From the NCBI GenBank assembly GCA_016707885.1, contig JADJGU010000003.1:248001-312000 (forward strand): a DNA stretch of 64,000 nucleotides, in the 5' to 3' direction. Origin of the DNA: Sphingomonadales bacterium (lineage in GTDB: Bacteria; Pseudomonadota; Alphaproteobacteria; Sphingomonadales; Sphingomonadaceae). Both the position numbers and the translations under genes were made by a program. Of this stretch, positions 13,755 through 22,734 are shown in pieces. The stretch's first letter is position 1. Every line of letters starts with the position of its first letter. The notes under the pieces were generated by a model, which was given only the letters and a program-made list of their open reading frames with translations, made no database searches and was not told the origin of the DNA.

Positions 13755-16613
13755 TCACTTCCCTGACTGCTCGGCCACTTTTGGAATCACCCTGAACGTA
13801 TAGCTTTTGTCTTTCGCCAAATAGCGCTTTGCAGCCTCCCATACTTGAGTCGAAGTTATTGTGCGGAACTGACTTTCATTGTCCCGAAATCTTTGCAGTC
13901 TGTCCGGCGCGGTCTGCGCTTCGTCGACGATCCCTATCCAGGTCGGGTTCCGTTTTCGCCAATCGGCAAATTTCTCCAGCGTCGGCTTGCGCGCGCGCTC
14001 GAACAAATCGTTCGCTACTGGAGCCGCCAGGATTTCGTCGATAACGGCGTCGATAGTCGACTCAATCTTTTCAAGGTCTTTCACATCCCCATTTGTGGAG
14101 ATGCTGAACATGCCACGATCCTTGTAGACATCCGACATATCCGAACTGGTCGACGCGCCATAGGTTGCACCCAGATTCTCGCGTAGCTCATCGAGTAGGC
14201 GAATCTGCAAAATGTCGGCCAGCAATGATAGCGTTTGCTCCAACCGGAAATCACCGTCGTCGGTCGTAGGCCATACCCGGCGCCATGCCAGTTGGTTGGC
14301 TTCTCCGCGATGCAGCAACGTGTGGACCCCATAGGCTTCGGCAAACTGGCTTGCCCGCGCTGCTGTATAGTCTTCGCGGTTTCTCCTGCGCTGCGGCAGC
14401 GCACCGAAAGTGCGCGCGACCGCTTCGATTGCGGCTTGTTCATCAAAATCTCCGACCAGCCCGATTTCAATCTGCCCGGCAGCAAGTTTGTCGCTGAGCG
14501 CCGACTTCAAGCCAGCAAAATCAGCCGCCTCCAATTTTTCCAGCGGCGGCAGCACGAAACGGGGATCGTTATCCGTCATGATCCGCGCTTGCCCCAAGGA
14601 TAGCGCCGCGCCTGGTGTCGCATCTAGGCGGCGATAAAATTCGGGCAGCGGTTTTTTGAACAACCGCACAGCTTCTTCGCGATAGCCCGGGTCAGTAATC
14701 AACGCAGCCAACAGCTGCAATTGCTTGTCCAGATCCTTACCGACAATGCTGCCCTGGCCACCAAAATAGTCGGTTGCAGTTGAAAAGGCCGCTGTCGCCG
14801 TTGAGCCTGAAAGAACCGAACGCAGGTCATCGATATCATATTTTCCCAGGCCACCGCCGACATAGGCTCCGTCCATCAGCATCGCCAAGGGTTGCTGGTC
14901 CGGGGAAAAAGATAGCCTCCCACCATCAAGTCGCATTGACCAGCGGATGCGGTCTTTCTCAAAATCGGTGCGTTTCAGGTTCAGCATCACGCCATTGGCG
15001 AAACGGACGGTGCGAATGCCAAGGTCGTCGATGCGTTTGTCTTCAACAACCGCACCGGGGGCGCCGAAATCGGTATAACTCCATTCAGCCTTTACCCGGG
15101 TTGCGGGCGGCGAAACGGCAGTCGCGCGGCTTTGTTCGAATGCCCTGAGCAGATCCGCGGCTTTTGCGTCGCCGGCATCGCGCGTCGACAGGAATATCTG
15201 CGGGCGTTCCAACTGACTGTACCATTTGGCGAACTCGCGTGAGACCTGATCCGCCGTCATAAAGGGGCGCAACTGCTTCCAAAGCCGGAACCGATAGTCT
15301 GCAGCGGTGACAATGTCGTCGTCCAGATTGGACAACTCAGTTGCAAAAACACCGCTACCGTTTGTGGCTTCAATGGCGACGGCATTTGCAAATGCGGCGT
15401 CGAAGCGGCGCAACTGTTCGGAGATTTCCTGATCGGTAAAGCCAAATTCGACCGCTTGCCGAACCAGTTGCTCTGCTATGGGCAGAACGGACTTCCAGCT
15501 GCCATCCTTGCCTGAAACCGATAACCCGACACGGGCGTGCTGGTCGCAAAAGCCGGTAGCAAAAGCGAGGCCGGTGCCCAAAAGCGGAATATCTTCCTTT
15601 CGCTGTTTGCGGTTGATGCGATCGGAAAGAATCGATCCTGCAATCCGCATGCGCAGATCGAGAATCGCGCGATTAAAGGTGTCGGGGCGTTTCTGGTCGG
15701 CGATGATTTGTTCGATGTTGAGTACTTCCGACGTTTCCGGATGCACGAAAATGTCCGCACCAGCCGGGCGGTTATTGTCGAAACTGCAACGGTCGATATC
15801 GCCCAGCGCCTTGCCGCTTCCCTGCCATGTTCCGAACTGACGGACCAACTCGCGTTCCATTTCAACCGGATCGACGGGGCCGACGATCACAATCCTTGTA
15901 CGATCGGGCGCATACCAGCGGCGGTACAGCGCCTTCATCTTTTCCGCGCTGGCGTTTTGCAGCACGTCCAGTTTTCCAATGGGATAGCGCGTTGCGTAAA
16001 AACTACCTGGATAGAGCAGGTTGTTTGCCGCCCTGTTTCGTTGAAAGTTGAAATTTTCCCTATCGCGCATTTCCGCGATGACGACGCCGCGCTCCCGGTC
16101 GACGGCGTCTTCGGAAAACAATAGCTCGCTGGCGGTTTCGCGCATCAGGAATAAGGATTGCCGGATCAATGCGGGGTCCGCCTTGGGAAGGTCGAGCTTG
16201 TACTGGGTGCGGGTGTAGCCAGTTGATGCGTTCGTATCTGCGCCAAAGGAAAGCCCCAGCCGTTCCAGCATTCGCACCATTTCACCCTCGGGAACATTGG
16301 TGCTGCCATTAAACGCCATATGTTCGATGAAATGCGCTAGACCTTGCTCGTCGTCCGCCTCGGCCGCTGACCCAAAGTCGAGTGTCATCCGGATCAGGAC
16401 CTGATTTTGCGGACGCTCGTTACGCCGAATGGCATAGCGCAGGCCATTTGGCAGTTTGCCATAAATGATACGTGAATCGGCTTCGAGGTCGCTTGTCTCG
16501 CTGTTCCACGGCGCAGTCCGCGTCACGCCCGCGAGTTCACGGCCTTTGGCTTGAACCGAAACCGGAAGCGCAAAAATCAGCGCAAATGCGATACCAAAAC
16601 TGCTTTTCCCCAT
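13755..16613 (-). CDS. M16 family zinc metallopeptidase (pitrilysin/insulinase type), secreted
   Basis: A 952-aa protein with an N-terminal signal peptide (hydrophobic 7-21, cleavage after VQA). The inverted zinc motif HFIEH is at residues 94-98, with a downstream ERGVVIAEMRDRE segment supplying the third zinc ligand. Two M16 halves and inactive C-terminal domains give the length of large periplasmic M16 peptidases. It probably degrades peptides in the periplasm. It sits between purC and purS on the same strand but has its own 5' gap and is not obviously linked to purine synthesis. Confidence 0.92.
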   Translation of the reverse strand: MGKSSFGIAFALIFALPVSVQAKGRELAGVTRTAPWNSETSDLEADSRIIYGKLPNGLRYAIRRNERPQNQVLIRMTLDFGSAAEADDEQGLAHFIEHMAFNGSTNVPEGEMVRMLERLGLSFGADTNASTGYTRTQYKLDLPKADPALIRQSLFLMRETASELLFSEDAVDRERGVVIAEMRDRENFNFQRNRAANNLLYPGSFYATRYPIGKLDVLQNASAEKMKALYRRWYAPDRTRIVIVGPVDPVEMERELVRQFGTWQGSGKALGDIDRCSFDNNRPAGADIFVHPETSEVLNIEQIIADQKRPDTFNRAILDLRMRIAGSILSDRINRKQRKEDIPLLGTGLAFATGFCDQHARVGLSVSGKDGSWKSVLPIAEQLVRQAVEFGFTDQEISEQLRRFDAAFANAVAIEATNGSGVFATELSNLDDDIVTAADYRFRLWKQLRPFMTADQVSREFAKWYSQLERPQIFLSTRDAGDAKAADLLRAFEQSRATAVSPPATRVKAEWSYTDFGAPGAVVEDKRIDDLGIRTVRFANGVMLNLKRTDFEKDRIRWSMRLDGGRLSFSPDQQPLAMLMDGAYVGGGLGKYDIDDLRSVLSGSTATAAFSTATDYFGGQGSIVGKDLDKQLQLLAALITDPGYREEAVRLFKKPLPEFYRRLDATPGAALSLGQARIMTDNDPRFVLPPLEKLEAADFAGLKSALSDKLAAGQIEIGLVGDFDEQAAIEAVARTFGALPQRRRNREDYTAARASQFAEAYGVHTLLHRGEANQLAWRRVWPTTDDGDFRLEQTLSLLADILQIRLLDELRENLGATYGASTSSDMSDVYKDRGMFSISTNGDVKDLEKIESTIDAVIDEILAAPVANDLFERARKPTLEKFADWRKRNPTWIGIVDEAQTAPDRLQRFRDNESQFRTITSTQVWEAAKRYLAKDKSYTFRVIPKVAEQSGK

Positions 16614-16663
16614 GCGCCCGTTATCGCGGCTTTGGCGTCAATGGCAACTGTCGTTGATCGAAA

Positions 16664-17442
16664 TCATTTGCCTTTTCGCAGGCGGTGGGTGACCATATCG
16701 AGGACTGCCCCTTCACCTTCCTCGGGCATCAGACCAAGGCGACGAGCGACTTCCTGATAGGCTTCGGCTTCGCCACCCAGGTCGCGGCGGAACCTGTCCT
16801 TGTCGAGCTTTTCACCGGTTTCGATGTCCCACAGGCGGCAGCCATCAGGGCTGATTTCGTCGGCCAGAATGATGCGGCTGAAATCGCCGTCATAAAGGCG
16901 ACCGAATTCCAGTTTGAAATCGATCAGGCGGATGCCGATTGCGGCAAACATCCCGCACATGAAATCATTGATGCGGATCGCCATCGACGAAATATCCTGC
17001 ATCTCTTCCTGGCTGGCCCAGCCGAAGCAGGCGATATGCTCTTCGGCAACCAGCGGGTCGCCCAGGCTGTCGTCCTTATAGCAATATTCGAGCAGCGTGT
17101 GGGGCAGGGGGGTGCCTTCTTCATACCCAGCCGTTTGGACAGCGTTCCAGCCGCAACATTGCGGACGATAACCTCAATCGGAACAATCTCGACCTGCCGG
17201 ATCAACTGCTCGCGCATGTTCAGGCGGCGGATGAAGTGGGTGGGGATGCCGATATGCGCCAGACGCGAAAAAACATGTTCGGAAACGCGGTTGTTAATCA
17301 CGCCCTTGCCACTGATGGTGCCCTTTTTCTGGGCATTGAAGGCGGTGGCGTCATCCTTGAAATATTGGATAAGCGTACCGGGCTCCGGACCTTCGTAAAG
17401 GATCTTGGCTTTGCCCTCATAGATTTTGCGGCGGCGAGTCAT
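16664..17442 (-). CDS. purC: SAICAR synthetase PurC, frameshifted as read
   Basis: Two overlapping frames together give a full PurC of about 259 aa. The N-terminal part begins MTRRRKIYEGKAKILYEG (start 17442) and includes GTISGKGVINNRVSEH and VRNVAAGTLSKRLGM. The C-terminal part resumes at about HTLLEYCYKDDSLGD and includes RINDFMCGMFAAIGI and DEISPDGCRLWD. One base, a C on the plus strand, is missing near 17122, where GGTATGGAAGAAGG would be expected on the coding strand. The enzyme joins aspartate to CAIR with ATP in purine synthesis. Everything outside that base is well conserved, so sequencing error is likelier than gene loss. Confidence 0.9.
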
Positions 17443-17474
17443 TGGCGTGTCCTGTCGACGAGACGGAAATAAAT

Positions 17475-17521
17475 CACCCCGGCAACAACGTGCCTCGCAA
17501 GCGAGGCGGGTCGCCGGGGTG
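17475..17521 (-). promoter_or_regulatory. Two-stage hairpin in the purC 5' leader
   Basis: CACCCCGGC (17475-17483) pairs with GCCGGGGTG (17513-17521), and inside it GCCTCGC (17492-17498) pairs with GCGAGGC (17501-17507). The whole rod sits about 33 bases upstream of the purC ATG. There is no T-run at its 3' end on the purC strand, so it is not a plain terminator. It could be a leader structure or mark the border to the divergent aat gene. Confidence 0.5.
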
Positions 17522-17654
17522 TCAAGCTTATATCTCAGCATGGCCGATGACGCAATTCATGTTAGGAAGATATCATGCGTTGCCAACCCGTTGCCATTCC
17601 ATCAGGCCCTTTTCCGAAACTATTGAATATTCCAGAGAAAGCAGCGCGGCTTCG

Positions 17655-18437
17655 GTGCCGATAGACCTCAACCTTTTATTGCAAGCCTATGCGCACGGGA
17701 TTTTCCCGATGGCGGATTCGCGCGATGATGATGAATCATTTTGGGTTGAGCCGCAGCAGCGGGCGATTCTGCCACTCGACGGGCTTAACCTTTCGTCGTC
17801 GCTTGCCAAAGTCATTCGGAAGGACCGCTTCCACGTTACGACCGACTGCGCCTTTGCGGAGGTCATTCAGAAGTGTGCCGAAGCAACGCCTGACCGAAAA
17901 GAAACCTGGATTAACTCCGATATCGAAAAGGCATTTCTTGAGCTTGCCGACCGCGGCATGGCGCATAGTGTTGAGTGCTGGCGCGATGGAGAGTTGGTTG
18001 GCGGACTTTACGGACTGGCGATGGGCTGCGCCTTTTTCGGCGAAAGCATGTTTTCGCGCGCGACCGATGCGTCGAAAGTGGCACTCGTCTGGTTGGTAGC
18101 CCGATTGCAAGTGGGTGGTTTTACTTTGCTCGACTGCCAATTCATGACCGACCATCTTCGGTCGTTGGGCGCTATTGAAATCAGTCAGCAGCACTATCTT
18201 GAGTTGCTTGATGTCGCTTTGGGGCGGGCTAAAGCGCCTCAGTTTTCCTCGGTAGCCTCGCCTTCGCCCGAATCAGGTGCCTCTTCTGCAGCAGGAGCCG
18301 AAGCGGCGGGAGCTGCGCTTGGCGATTGGGGTGCGCTAGATGGCTTGCTGGGCGCTTCGTCACCCGATTCTGCGTCTTCGACCGGGGCTTCTTCGCCCGG
18401 AAAGCTCATCCTGCATTCTTTGACCCAGACGTCATAG
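17655..18437 (+). CDS. aat: Leucyl/phenylalanyl-tRNA--protein transferase, probably with 3' indel
   Basis: The family signature is clear: LLLQAYAHGIFPMADSRD, FWVEPQQRAILPLDG, TWINSDIEKAF, HSVECWRDGELVGGLYGLA, FFGESMFSRATDASKVAL and LLDCQFMTDHLRSLGA. The enzyme adds Leu or Phe to N-terminal Arg/Lys for the N-degron pathway. A GTG at 17655 fits the family N-terminus; an ATG at 17559 is the alternative. As read the frame runs to 18437 and overlaps the next gene by 199 bases. One extra G in the run at 18221-18224 would give a stop at 18230-18232 and a normal length, so an indel is suspected. Confidence 0.85.
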   Translation: MPIDLNLLLQAYAHGIFPMADSRDDDESFWVEPQQRAILPLDGLNLSSSLAKVIRKDRFHVTTDCAFAEVIQKCAEATPDRKETWINSDIEKAFLELADRGMAHSVECWRDGELVGGLYGLAMGCAFFGESMFSRATDASKVALVWLVARLQVGGFTLLDCQFMTDHLRSLGAIEISQQHYLELLDVALGRAKAPQFSSVASPSPESGASSAAGAEAAGAALGDWGALDGLLGASSPDSASSTGASSPGKLILHSLTQTS

Positions 18438-18880
18438 ATCGGGTGCTGAACAATGTTTGCTGACGGATTCTCTTTGAACAGCCAGCCTGAAAATATCTGA
18501 GCCCAGCGCTCAGCGTCATTGGTGCCGGCAGGTCGCTGACGGACGATCATCTGCACAAATGCGCCCTGGTCCTGATAAGTTTCCCACGGAGCGGTCTTTT
18601 CGCAAGCGCGCACACGGATAACGACCTTGCCAAAGCGGACCGATTCACCTGGTTTAACCTCGAAATCCCGTGTTTGCCCGTTGCGTTTGTTAAGCAAGCC
18701 GATAACCGCCACGCGCTGGGCCATGGGCGTCCCAGGTTGTTCGCCCGACGGAGCGGTCGGTTTGTCAGCGCTGGCCGTGGTTTTGGCCTTGGCCTTGGGT
18801 TCGGCTTGCGGCTCGCTGCTGTTGCAGCCTGTCAATATCAGTGCAGCGGACAGAGAGAGGGCAGCGAAGTACCGGCTCAT
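18239..18880 (-). CDS. DUF2155 lipoprotein
   Basis: A 213-aa protein. The start at 18880 is chosen because it overlaps the upstream stop as ATGA. The signal peptide ends in a lipobox (LILTGC), followed by an Ala/Pro/Lys-rich linker, the DUF2155 core (MAQRVAVIGLLNKRNGQ... IYDVWVKECRM) and an acidic Ala/Pro/Ser-rich tail of about 60 residues. The family is widespread in Alphaproteobacteria and of unknown function. It is translationally coupled to the NDUFA12-like gene, a common pairing. Confidence 0.88.
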   Translation of the reverse strand: MSRYFAALSLSAALILTGCNSSEPQAEPKAKAKTTASADKPTAPSGEQPGTPMAQRVAVIGLLNKRNGQTRDFEVKPGESVRFGKVVIRVRACEKTAPWETYQDQGAFVQMIVRQRPAGTNDAERWAQIFSGWLFKENPSANIVQHPIYDVWVKECRMSFPGEEAPVEDAESGDEAPSKPSSAPQSPSAAPAASAPAAEEAPDSGEGEATEEN

Positions 18881-19263
18881 GCCGCGTCGGGGCTCCATGC
18901 TTCATAGTCGCCAGTTGCCGAAGCACGATGTCCGCCCTTTTCCAGGGCACCTTGCGGGCGATAGGCGGCAGGGCTGCCGGTGGGGTTGCCGCTGGCTTCG
19001 ACTTCAAAGCTGCGTTTTGGCGGAAGGTAGCTTTCCGGATCGCCGTCGAAAGTGCCGTGCAGCCAGCCGTGCCAATCCGGATCGACCCGGCTTGCGTCAT
19101 TTGCACCATTGTAAATGACCCAGCGCCGAGCGCCATCGCGTGACTGATAATAACGGTTGCCTTGTGGGTCTTCGCCAACAAGCCTGCCCTTGCGCGCGCT
19201 GTACAGCGCAGTTCCGATGGTCGCGCCATCCCACCAGGTAAAGATTTTTGCCAATATTCCCAT
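18877..19263 (-). CDS. NADH:ubiquinone oxidoreductase NDUFA12-like subunit
   Basis: A 128-aa protein starting MGILAKIFTWWDGATIGTAL, with the NDUFA12/B17.2 pattern GxRLVGEDxxGNRYYQ, RRWVIYNG, DPDWHGWLH and PPxxSFE. In Alphaproteobacteria this is an accessory subunit or assembly protein of complex I. The start at 19263 is preferred to one 12 codons upstream because it matches family length. It is followed by the DUF2155 lipoprotein with a 4-base overlap. Confidence 0.92.
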   Translation of the reverse strand: MGILAKIFTWWDGATIGTALYSARKGRLVGEDPQGNRYYQSRDGARRWVIYNGANDASRVDPDWHGWLHGTFDGDPESYLPPKRSFEVEASGNPTGSPAAYRPQGALEKGGHRASATGDYEAWSPDAA

Positions 19264-19322
19264 GCGCTGCCGCTTAAGGCTTCGCGGGCTGGGGTGCAAT
19301 CAAAAATCAGGTTGTTGCAGGC

Positions 19323-19832
19323 TTATTCAGACGTCCAACTGACCCTGTCGCCAGCCTTTATCCCGAGTTCGGCCGAGAGCCCGCCGCGCAGTTCGAGGAC
19401 TGCAGTAACTGGCCCAGTCGATTCGACCGGAATGGTGGAATAAGGGACGGTGTTGGCTGCAACATTTTCTATGCGGCCATCACCGCGAATGAAGATGATG
19501 TCGAGCGGAATGACAGTATTCTTCATCCAGAAACTCGCCATGCGGTCTTCGCCAAAGGGAAATATCATCCCGCGATCATCGGGCAATTCGGTACGGAACA
19601 TCAACCCTTTTGCCTGTTGCGGTGGTGTGCTGGCAATCTCAACAGTAAAGGTGTGTGTCTTGGCCCCGCTTGTGATGCAAAGGCTGGTCTGCTCCAGCCC
19701 GGCTTCGCTTTGCGAGAGTTTGGCACCCGCTAAACATGTGCCCGGCTTGACCGACGCCCCGCCGCTGGCCACGCCGCTGCAACTCGTCAGCAGCAAAGCG
19801 GTAGCCAAAGATGTGAGAAACCGGCAGGTCAT
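19323..19832 (-). CDS. DUF192 family lipoprotein
   Basis: A 169-aa protein with a signal peptide ending LLLTSC (lipobox), then the DUF192 fold: FTVEIASTPPQQAKGLMFR, FPFGEDRMASFWMKNTVIPLDIIFI and LELRGG...GIKAGDRV. The start at 19832 overlaps the upstream GIN-domain gene as ATGA. It is a small exported beta-barrel protein of unknown role, common in Alphaproteobacteria. Confidence 0.9.
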   Translation of the reverse strand: MTCRFLTSLATALLLTSCSGVASGGASVKPGTCLAGAKLSQSEAGLEQTSLCITSGAKTHTFTVEIASTPPQQAKGLMFRTELPDDRGMIFPFGEDRMASFWMKNTVIPLDIIFIRGDGRIENVAANTVPYSTIPVESTGPVTAVLELRGGLSAELGIKAGDRVSWTSE

Positions 19833-20560
19833 GGCTGGGCTGTCTTTCCACATTGAATTTTAGCGGATCCTGGCTGCCGAATGAAGCAGGTCGCCTTGCC
19901 ATCAACTTTGATGAGCCCAGAACCGCTGTTGCTGATATCCACCTGCTGCTGAGCCTGTAAATGCGACGTCGCATTGCCCGATTGCGACAGCTTTGCCTGT
20001 TGCATAGACAGCAGTGGCGCGGTCAGGCTGCCGGTGCCATCAATGCTGAACTGGCCAGCGCGTACGCTGCCGCCATCGATAGTCACATTTCCTGTTCCCG
20101 CGAGATTGACGGCCAAGCGATCGGATTCGATTTTGCCGACGGAGATTGATCCAGGGCCAGAGAGTTTGATTGTGGTTGTCCCGCCAGCGCTGCGCATCTG
20201 GTTGATCGACAATGCCGCACTACCGTTAACCGAAACCTTGGTTACACCGCGTCCTCCGAGCGTAACGACCAAAGGTTCGTTGGCAGGTTTGCTGCGGGCA
20301 TTGCCTTCATAATCCTGAATGCGCACGCGAACGGTTAGGCCGTTGCGATCGATTTTAACCGCTTCGATCAAATCTCGATCGCCCTTTGCTTTGGCCGAGG
20401 GTGCCTTGCTGTTGTCGAGGACCACCTTGATGTCGCCTTCGACCAGCAATTCGTCAAAGCTGCCAATCAGGAACGTCTTTTCTGCAGCCTGGGCTGCGGT
20501 TGGCGTGACGGCAATCAGCGAGCCTAAAGTCAACGCGAGACGTTTTGACGAAAGAGGCAT
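19829..20560 (-). CDS. GIN-domain (DUF2807) exported protein
   Basis: A 243-aa protein beginning MPLSSKRLALTLGSLIAV with a signal peptide cut after AQA, then a repetitive beta-helix-like region (GVTKVSVNGSAALSI, TTTIKLSGPGSISVG, VNLAGTGNVTIDGG, FSIDGTGSLTAP) typical of the putative auto-transporter head GIN domain. Probably surface-exposed or periplasmic. Its stop overlaps the DUF192 start, so they are co-translated. The start at 20560 gives a clean signal peptide; upstream codons run into the terminator. Confidence 0.85.
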   Translation of the reverse strand: MPLSSKRLALTLGSLIAVTPTAAQAAEKTFLIGSFDELLVEGDIKVVLDNSKAPSAKAKGDRDLIEAVKIDRNGLTVRVRIQDYEGNARSKPANEPLVVTLGGRGVTKVSVNGSAALSINQMRSAGGTTTIKLSGPGSISVGKIESDRLAVNLAGTGNVTIDGGSVRAGQFSIDGTGSLTAPLLSMQQAKLSQSGNATSHLQAQQQVDISNSGSGLIKVDGKATCFIRQPGSAKIQCGKTAQP

Positions 20561-20670
20561 GATAGATTGTCCTGACAAAACGGAATGGGAATTCTTGGCC
20601 AGACTTATGGCGCTTCCGTGGAATCCGGTCAAACGGCTTTCACGAAACGGCCTCGCTCGGTGGGCAAAGA

Positions 20671-20701
20671 AAAAGGGGCACCGTAATGGGTGCCCCTTTT
20701 T
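20671..20701. terminator. Bidirectional rho-independent terminator
   Basis: GGGGCACC (20675-20682), a 6-nt loop and GGTGCCCC (20689-20696), with an A-run before and a T-run after. It works for carD on the minus strand and separates it from the GIN-domain gene. Confidence 0.9.
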
Positions 20702-20722
20702 CAATAAACTTTTAGAAAAGCA

Positions 20723-21250
20723 TTACTCAGCCTTTTCGTACCATTGCGGCGCCGACTCTTTCAGCACATCAAGGATTTTCTTGAGCGCTGCAGGTTCGTC
20801 GGTTTTTTCCATGGCCGCCAGTTCGCGCGCAAGGCGGCTGGAGGCCGCTTCGAAAATCTGCCGTTCCGAATAGCTCTGCTCAGGCTGGTCTTCCGGGCGG
20901 AACAGATCGCGGGTCACCTCGGCAATTGATACCAAATCGCCCGAATTGATCTTCGCTTCATATTCCTGCGCGCGGCGCGACCACATGGTGCGTTTGACGC
21001 GAGGCTTGCCCTTCAGCGTTTCCATCGCTTCCTTCAATGTCTTGTCTGAAGACAATTTGCGCATGCCGACACTCTCGGCCTTGTTGACCGGAACGCGCAG
21101 CGTCATTTTTTCTTTTTCGAAACGCAAGACATACAGTTCAAGCTGCATACCAGCAATTTCCTGGTTCTGCAGTTCGATTACACGGCCTACGCCATGCTTG
21201 GGGTAGACAACATAGTCGCCAACATCGAACAACACTGCGGTGGACGCCAT
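20723..21250 (-). CDS. carD: CarD-family RNA polymerase-binding regulator
   Basis: A 175-aa protein. The start at 21250 (MASTAVLFDVGDYVVYPKHG) has AAGGG upstream. An N-terminal RID/Tudor-like domain (VGDYVVYPKHGVGRV, ELYVLRFEKEKMTLRVPV) precedes a helical C-terminal domain with the KPRVKRTMWSRRAQEYE basic segment that contacts promoter DNA. CarD stabilises open complexes, notably at rRNA promoters. Single gene with its own terminator. Length and motifs are normal. Confidence 0.95.
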   Translation of the reverse strand: MASTAVLFDVGDYVVYPKHGVGRVIELQNQEIAGMQLELYVLRFEKEKMTLRVPVNKAESVGMRKLSSDKTLKEAMETLKGKPRVKRTMWSRRAQEYEAKINSGDLVSIAEVTRDLFRPEDQPEQSYSERQIFEAASSRLARELAAMEKTDEPAALKKILDVLKESAPQWYEKAE

Positions 21251-21456
21251 AAATTCGGACCCTTTCTGAAGTAAGTTGGGCGCCACCGGGAAATGCCTTC
21301 TGGCATCGTTCACGGCTGCAGATGGCTAGGCGCCTACTGATATGATCTTTCTAACCCGTTCGTCCTCGAAAGCGGTAAAATCCAGCTTTCGTTTTTTTCA
21401 GCATAACAGAGTCGCAACAAAATTTCAATGTTGCATTGCATCATGCAACTGAGCGC

Positions 21457-21975
21457 TCAGGCAGAGCCCAATTTCCTAACCGTTCCACGATCTTCTGCGT
21501 CATGTGGCACTGCAGTTGTGGCAACGTCGGCGGCTTCGATCCAGCACAGATCGAGATGGCTCAGCACCCTTCCATCGTGGCCACGAATGGTAACTGGCAG
21601 AATTGGCAAATGGTCGCGTTCATCGCACAAAACCGGATTGGAAGGGACGCCCGTCGCCCATCGCTCGCCCCATTGGCGCAGAGCAATCATGGTCGGAAGG
21701 AAATCCAGGCCTTTTGCAGTCAGGCGATATTCCACCCGGCGTCTGTCGTCGGGGCAGGGAGTCCGATGCAAAATGCCTGCCTCGGTCAAACGGGTCAGTC
21801 GGTTAGCAAGGATGTTTCGCGCAATGCCGATTTCGGACAGGAATTCCTCAAAGTGGCAAACGCCATTAAATGCTGCCCGCAATATCATGAACGACCAGCG
21901 TTCACCGATGGACTCAAGCGCAGCCGGCAATCCGCAGCTTGCAATTTCGCTTAATGGCTCTCTCAACTTGCCCAT
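21457..21975 (-). CDS. HxlR-family winged helix-turn-helix regulator
   Basis: A 172-aa protein with the HxlR pattern CGLPAALESIGERWSFMILR, RNILANRLTRLTEAGIL and YRLTAKGLDFLP, then an extra C-terminal 60 residues. Members often respond to electrophiles or redox signals through the conserved Cys (here Cys14). It is transcribed away from the CC_3452-family gene; the target is unknown. Confidence 0.92.
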   Translation of the reverse strand: MGKLREPLSEIASCGLPAALESIGERWSFMILRAAFNGVCHFEEFLSEIGIARNILANRLTRLTEAGILHRTPCPDDRRRVEYRLTAKGLDFLPTMIALRQWGERWATGVPSNPVLCDERDHLPILPVTIRGHDGRVLSHLDLCWIEAADVATTAVPHDAEDRGTVRKLGSA

Positions 21976-22157
21976 GGACTTGTCCTACCGCGTCCGGAAA
22001 AAAAGACCAGACGTATATGCATTTTCAGTTGCAACTTAAAACCTAAAACATTAGGTAGTGATTCGCAACTGGTTTTCCAGGGCTGTCGGAAGGTATGTTA
22101 CCCGCATAAATGGGAGCGACTTCCGACAAAACAAGGTCCAGTGAAAAGGATTATATA

Positions 22158-22511
22158 ATGACCCTCTCCTCCGCTTCTGCTCGTATGGGCGCGCTTGCTG
22201 GTGCCATTGCAACCAGCGTTGTTCTCCTCTTTGCCGCACCACAGGCTCACGCAGCTTCGGGCCGTTATTATTCGGTCGAACTGTCGCAGCCCGTCGAAGC
22301 CAAAAAGGCTGTCGTTCGTGGTGTAGTGTTCCAATGCGAAGGCACCACCTGCCGCGCGCCGCTGACGAGCTCGGCTCCGCGTAATGTGTGCGCTAGCGTT
22401 GCCAAGGAATTTGGCGAAGTCACCAGCTTCAGCGCAGGTGACCGCGTTCTGGAAGCCGGCGATATCGCAACGTGCAACCAGAAAAAGAAAGTCATCCTCG
22501 CAAAGGATTGA
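22158..22511 (+). CDS. CC_3452 family exported protein
   Basis: A 117-aa protein from ATG 22158, preceded by AAAGGA. The signal peptide ends APQAHA, followed by the short conserved domain RYYSVELSQPVE, VVRGVVFQCEGTTC and VCASVAKEFGEVTSFS, with four conserved Cys likely in disulfides. I recognise this as the CC_3452 family of Caulobacter and sphingomonads, function unknown. A GAGAGC/GCTCTC hairpin follows the stop. Confidence 0.85.
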   Translation: MTLSSASARMGALAGAIATSVVLLFAAPQAHAASGRYYSVELSQPVEAKKAVVRGVVFQCEGTTCRAPLTSSAPRNVCASVAKEFGEVTSFSAGDRVLEAGDIATCNQKKKVILAKD

Positions 22512-22734
22512 TCAAAAGTTTTGAGAGCAATTCGGCCGCTCTCACACACCGTGAATGACGCGACTGGCCACCCCATCGCATCATTCTGAGGCCGAAACAA
22601 ACTGCGCCGGATCGCGTCTGCTGCCTCCTCTCCCCCTTGTGCAGCGCACGGGACCGGCGCTTTTTGTTGCCTAAATTGCGCTAATCGGAATTTTCCTGTT
22701 GCAACGCAGCAGGAAAGGCACATTTTGAAGCATA

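Noticed and set aside
22512..22734. Possible small RNA between the CC_3452-family gene and rsh
   Set aside because: There are hairpins and a GGCGCTTTTT end, but no promoter or known RNA fold that I can identify.
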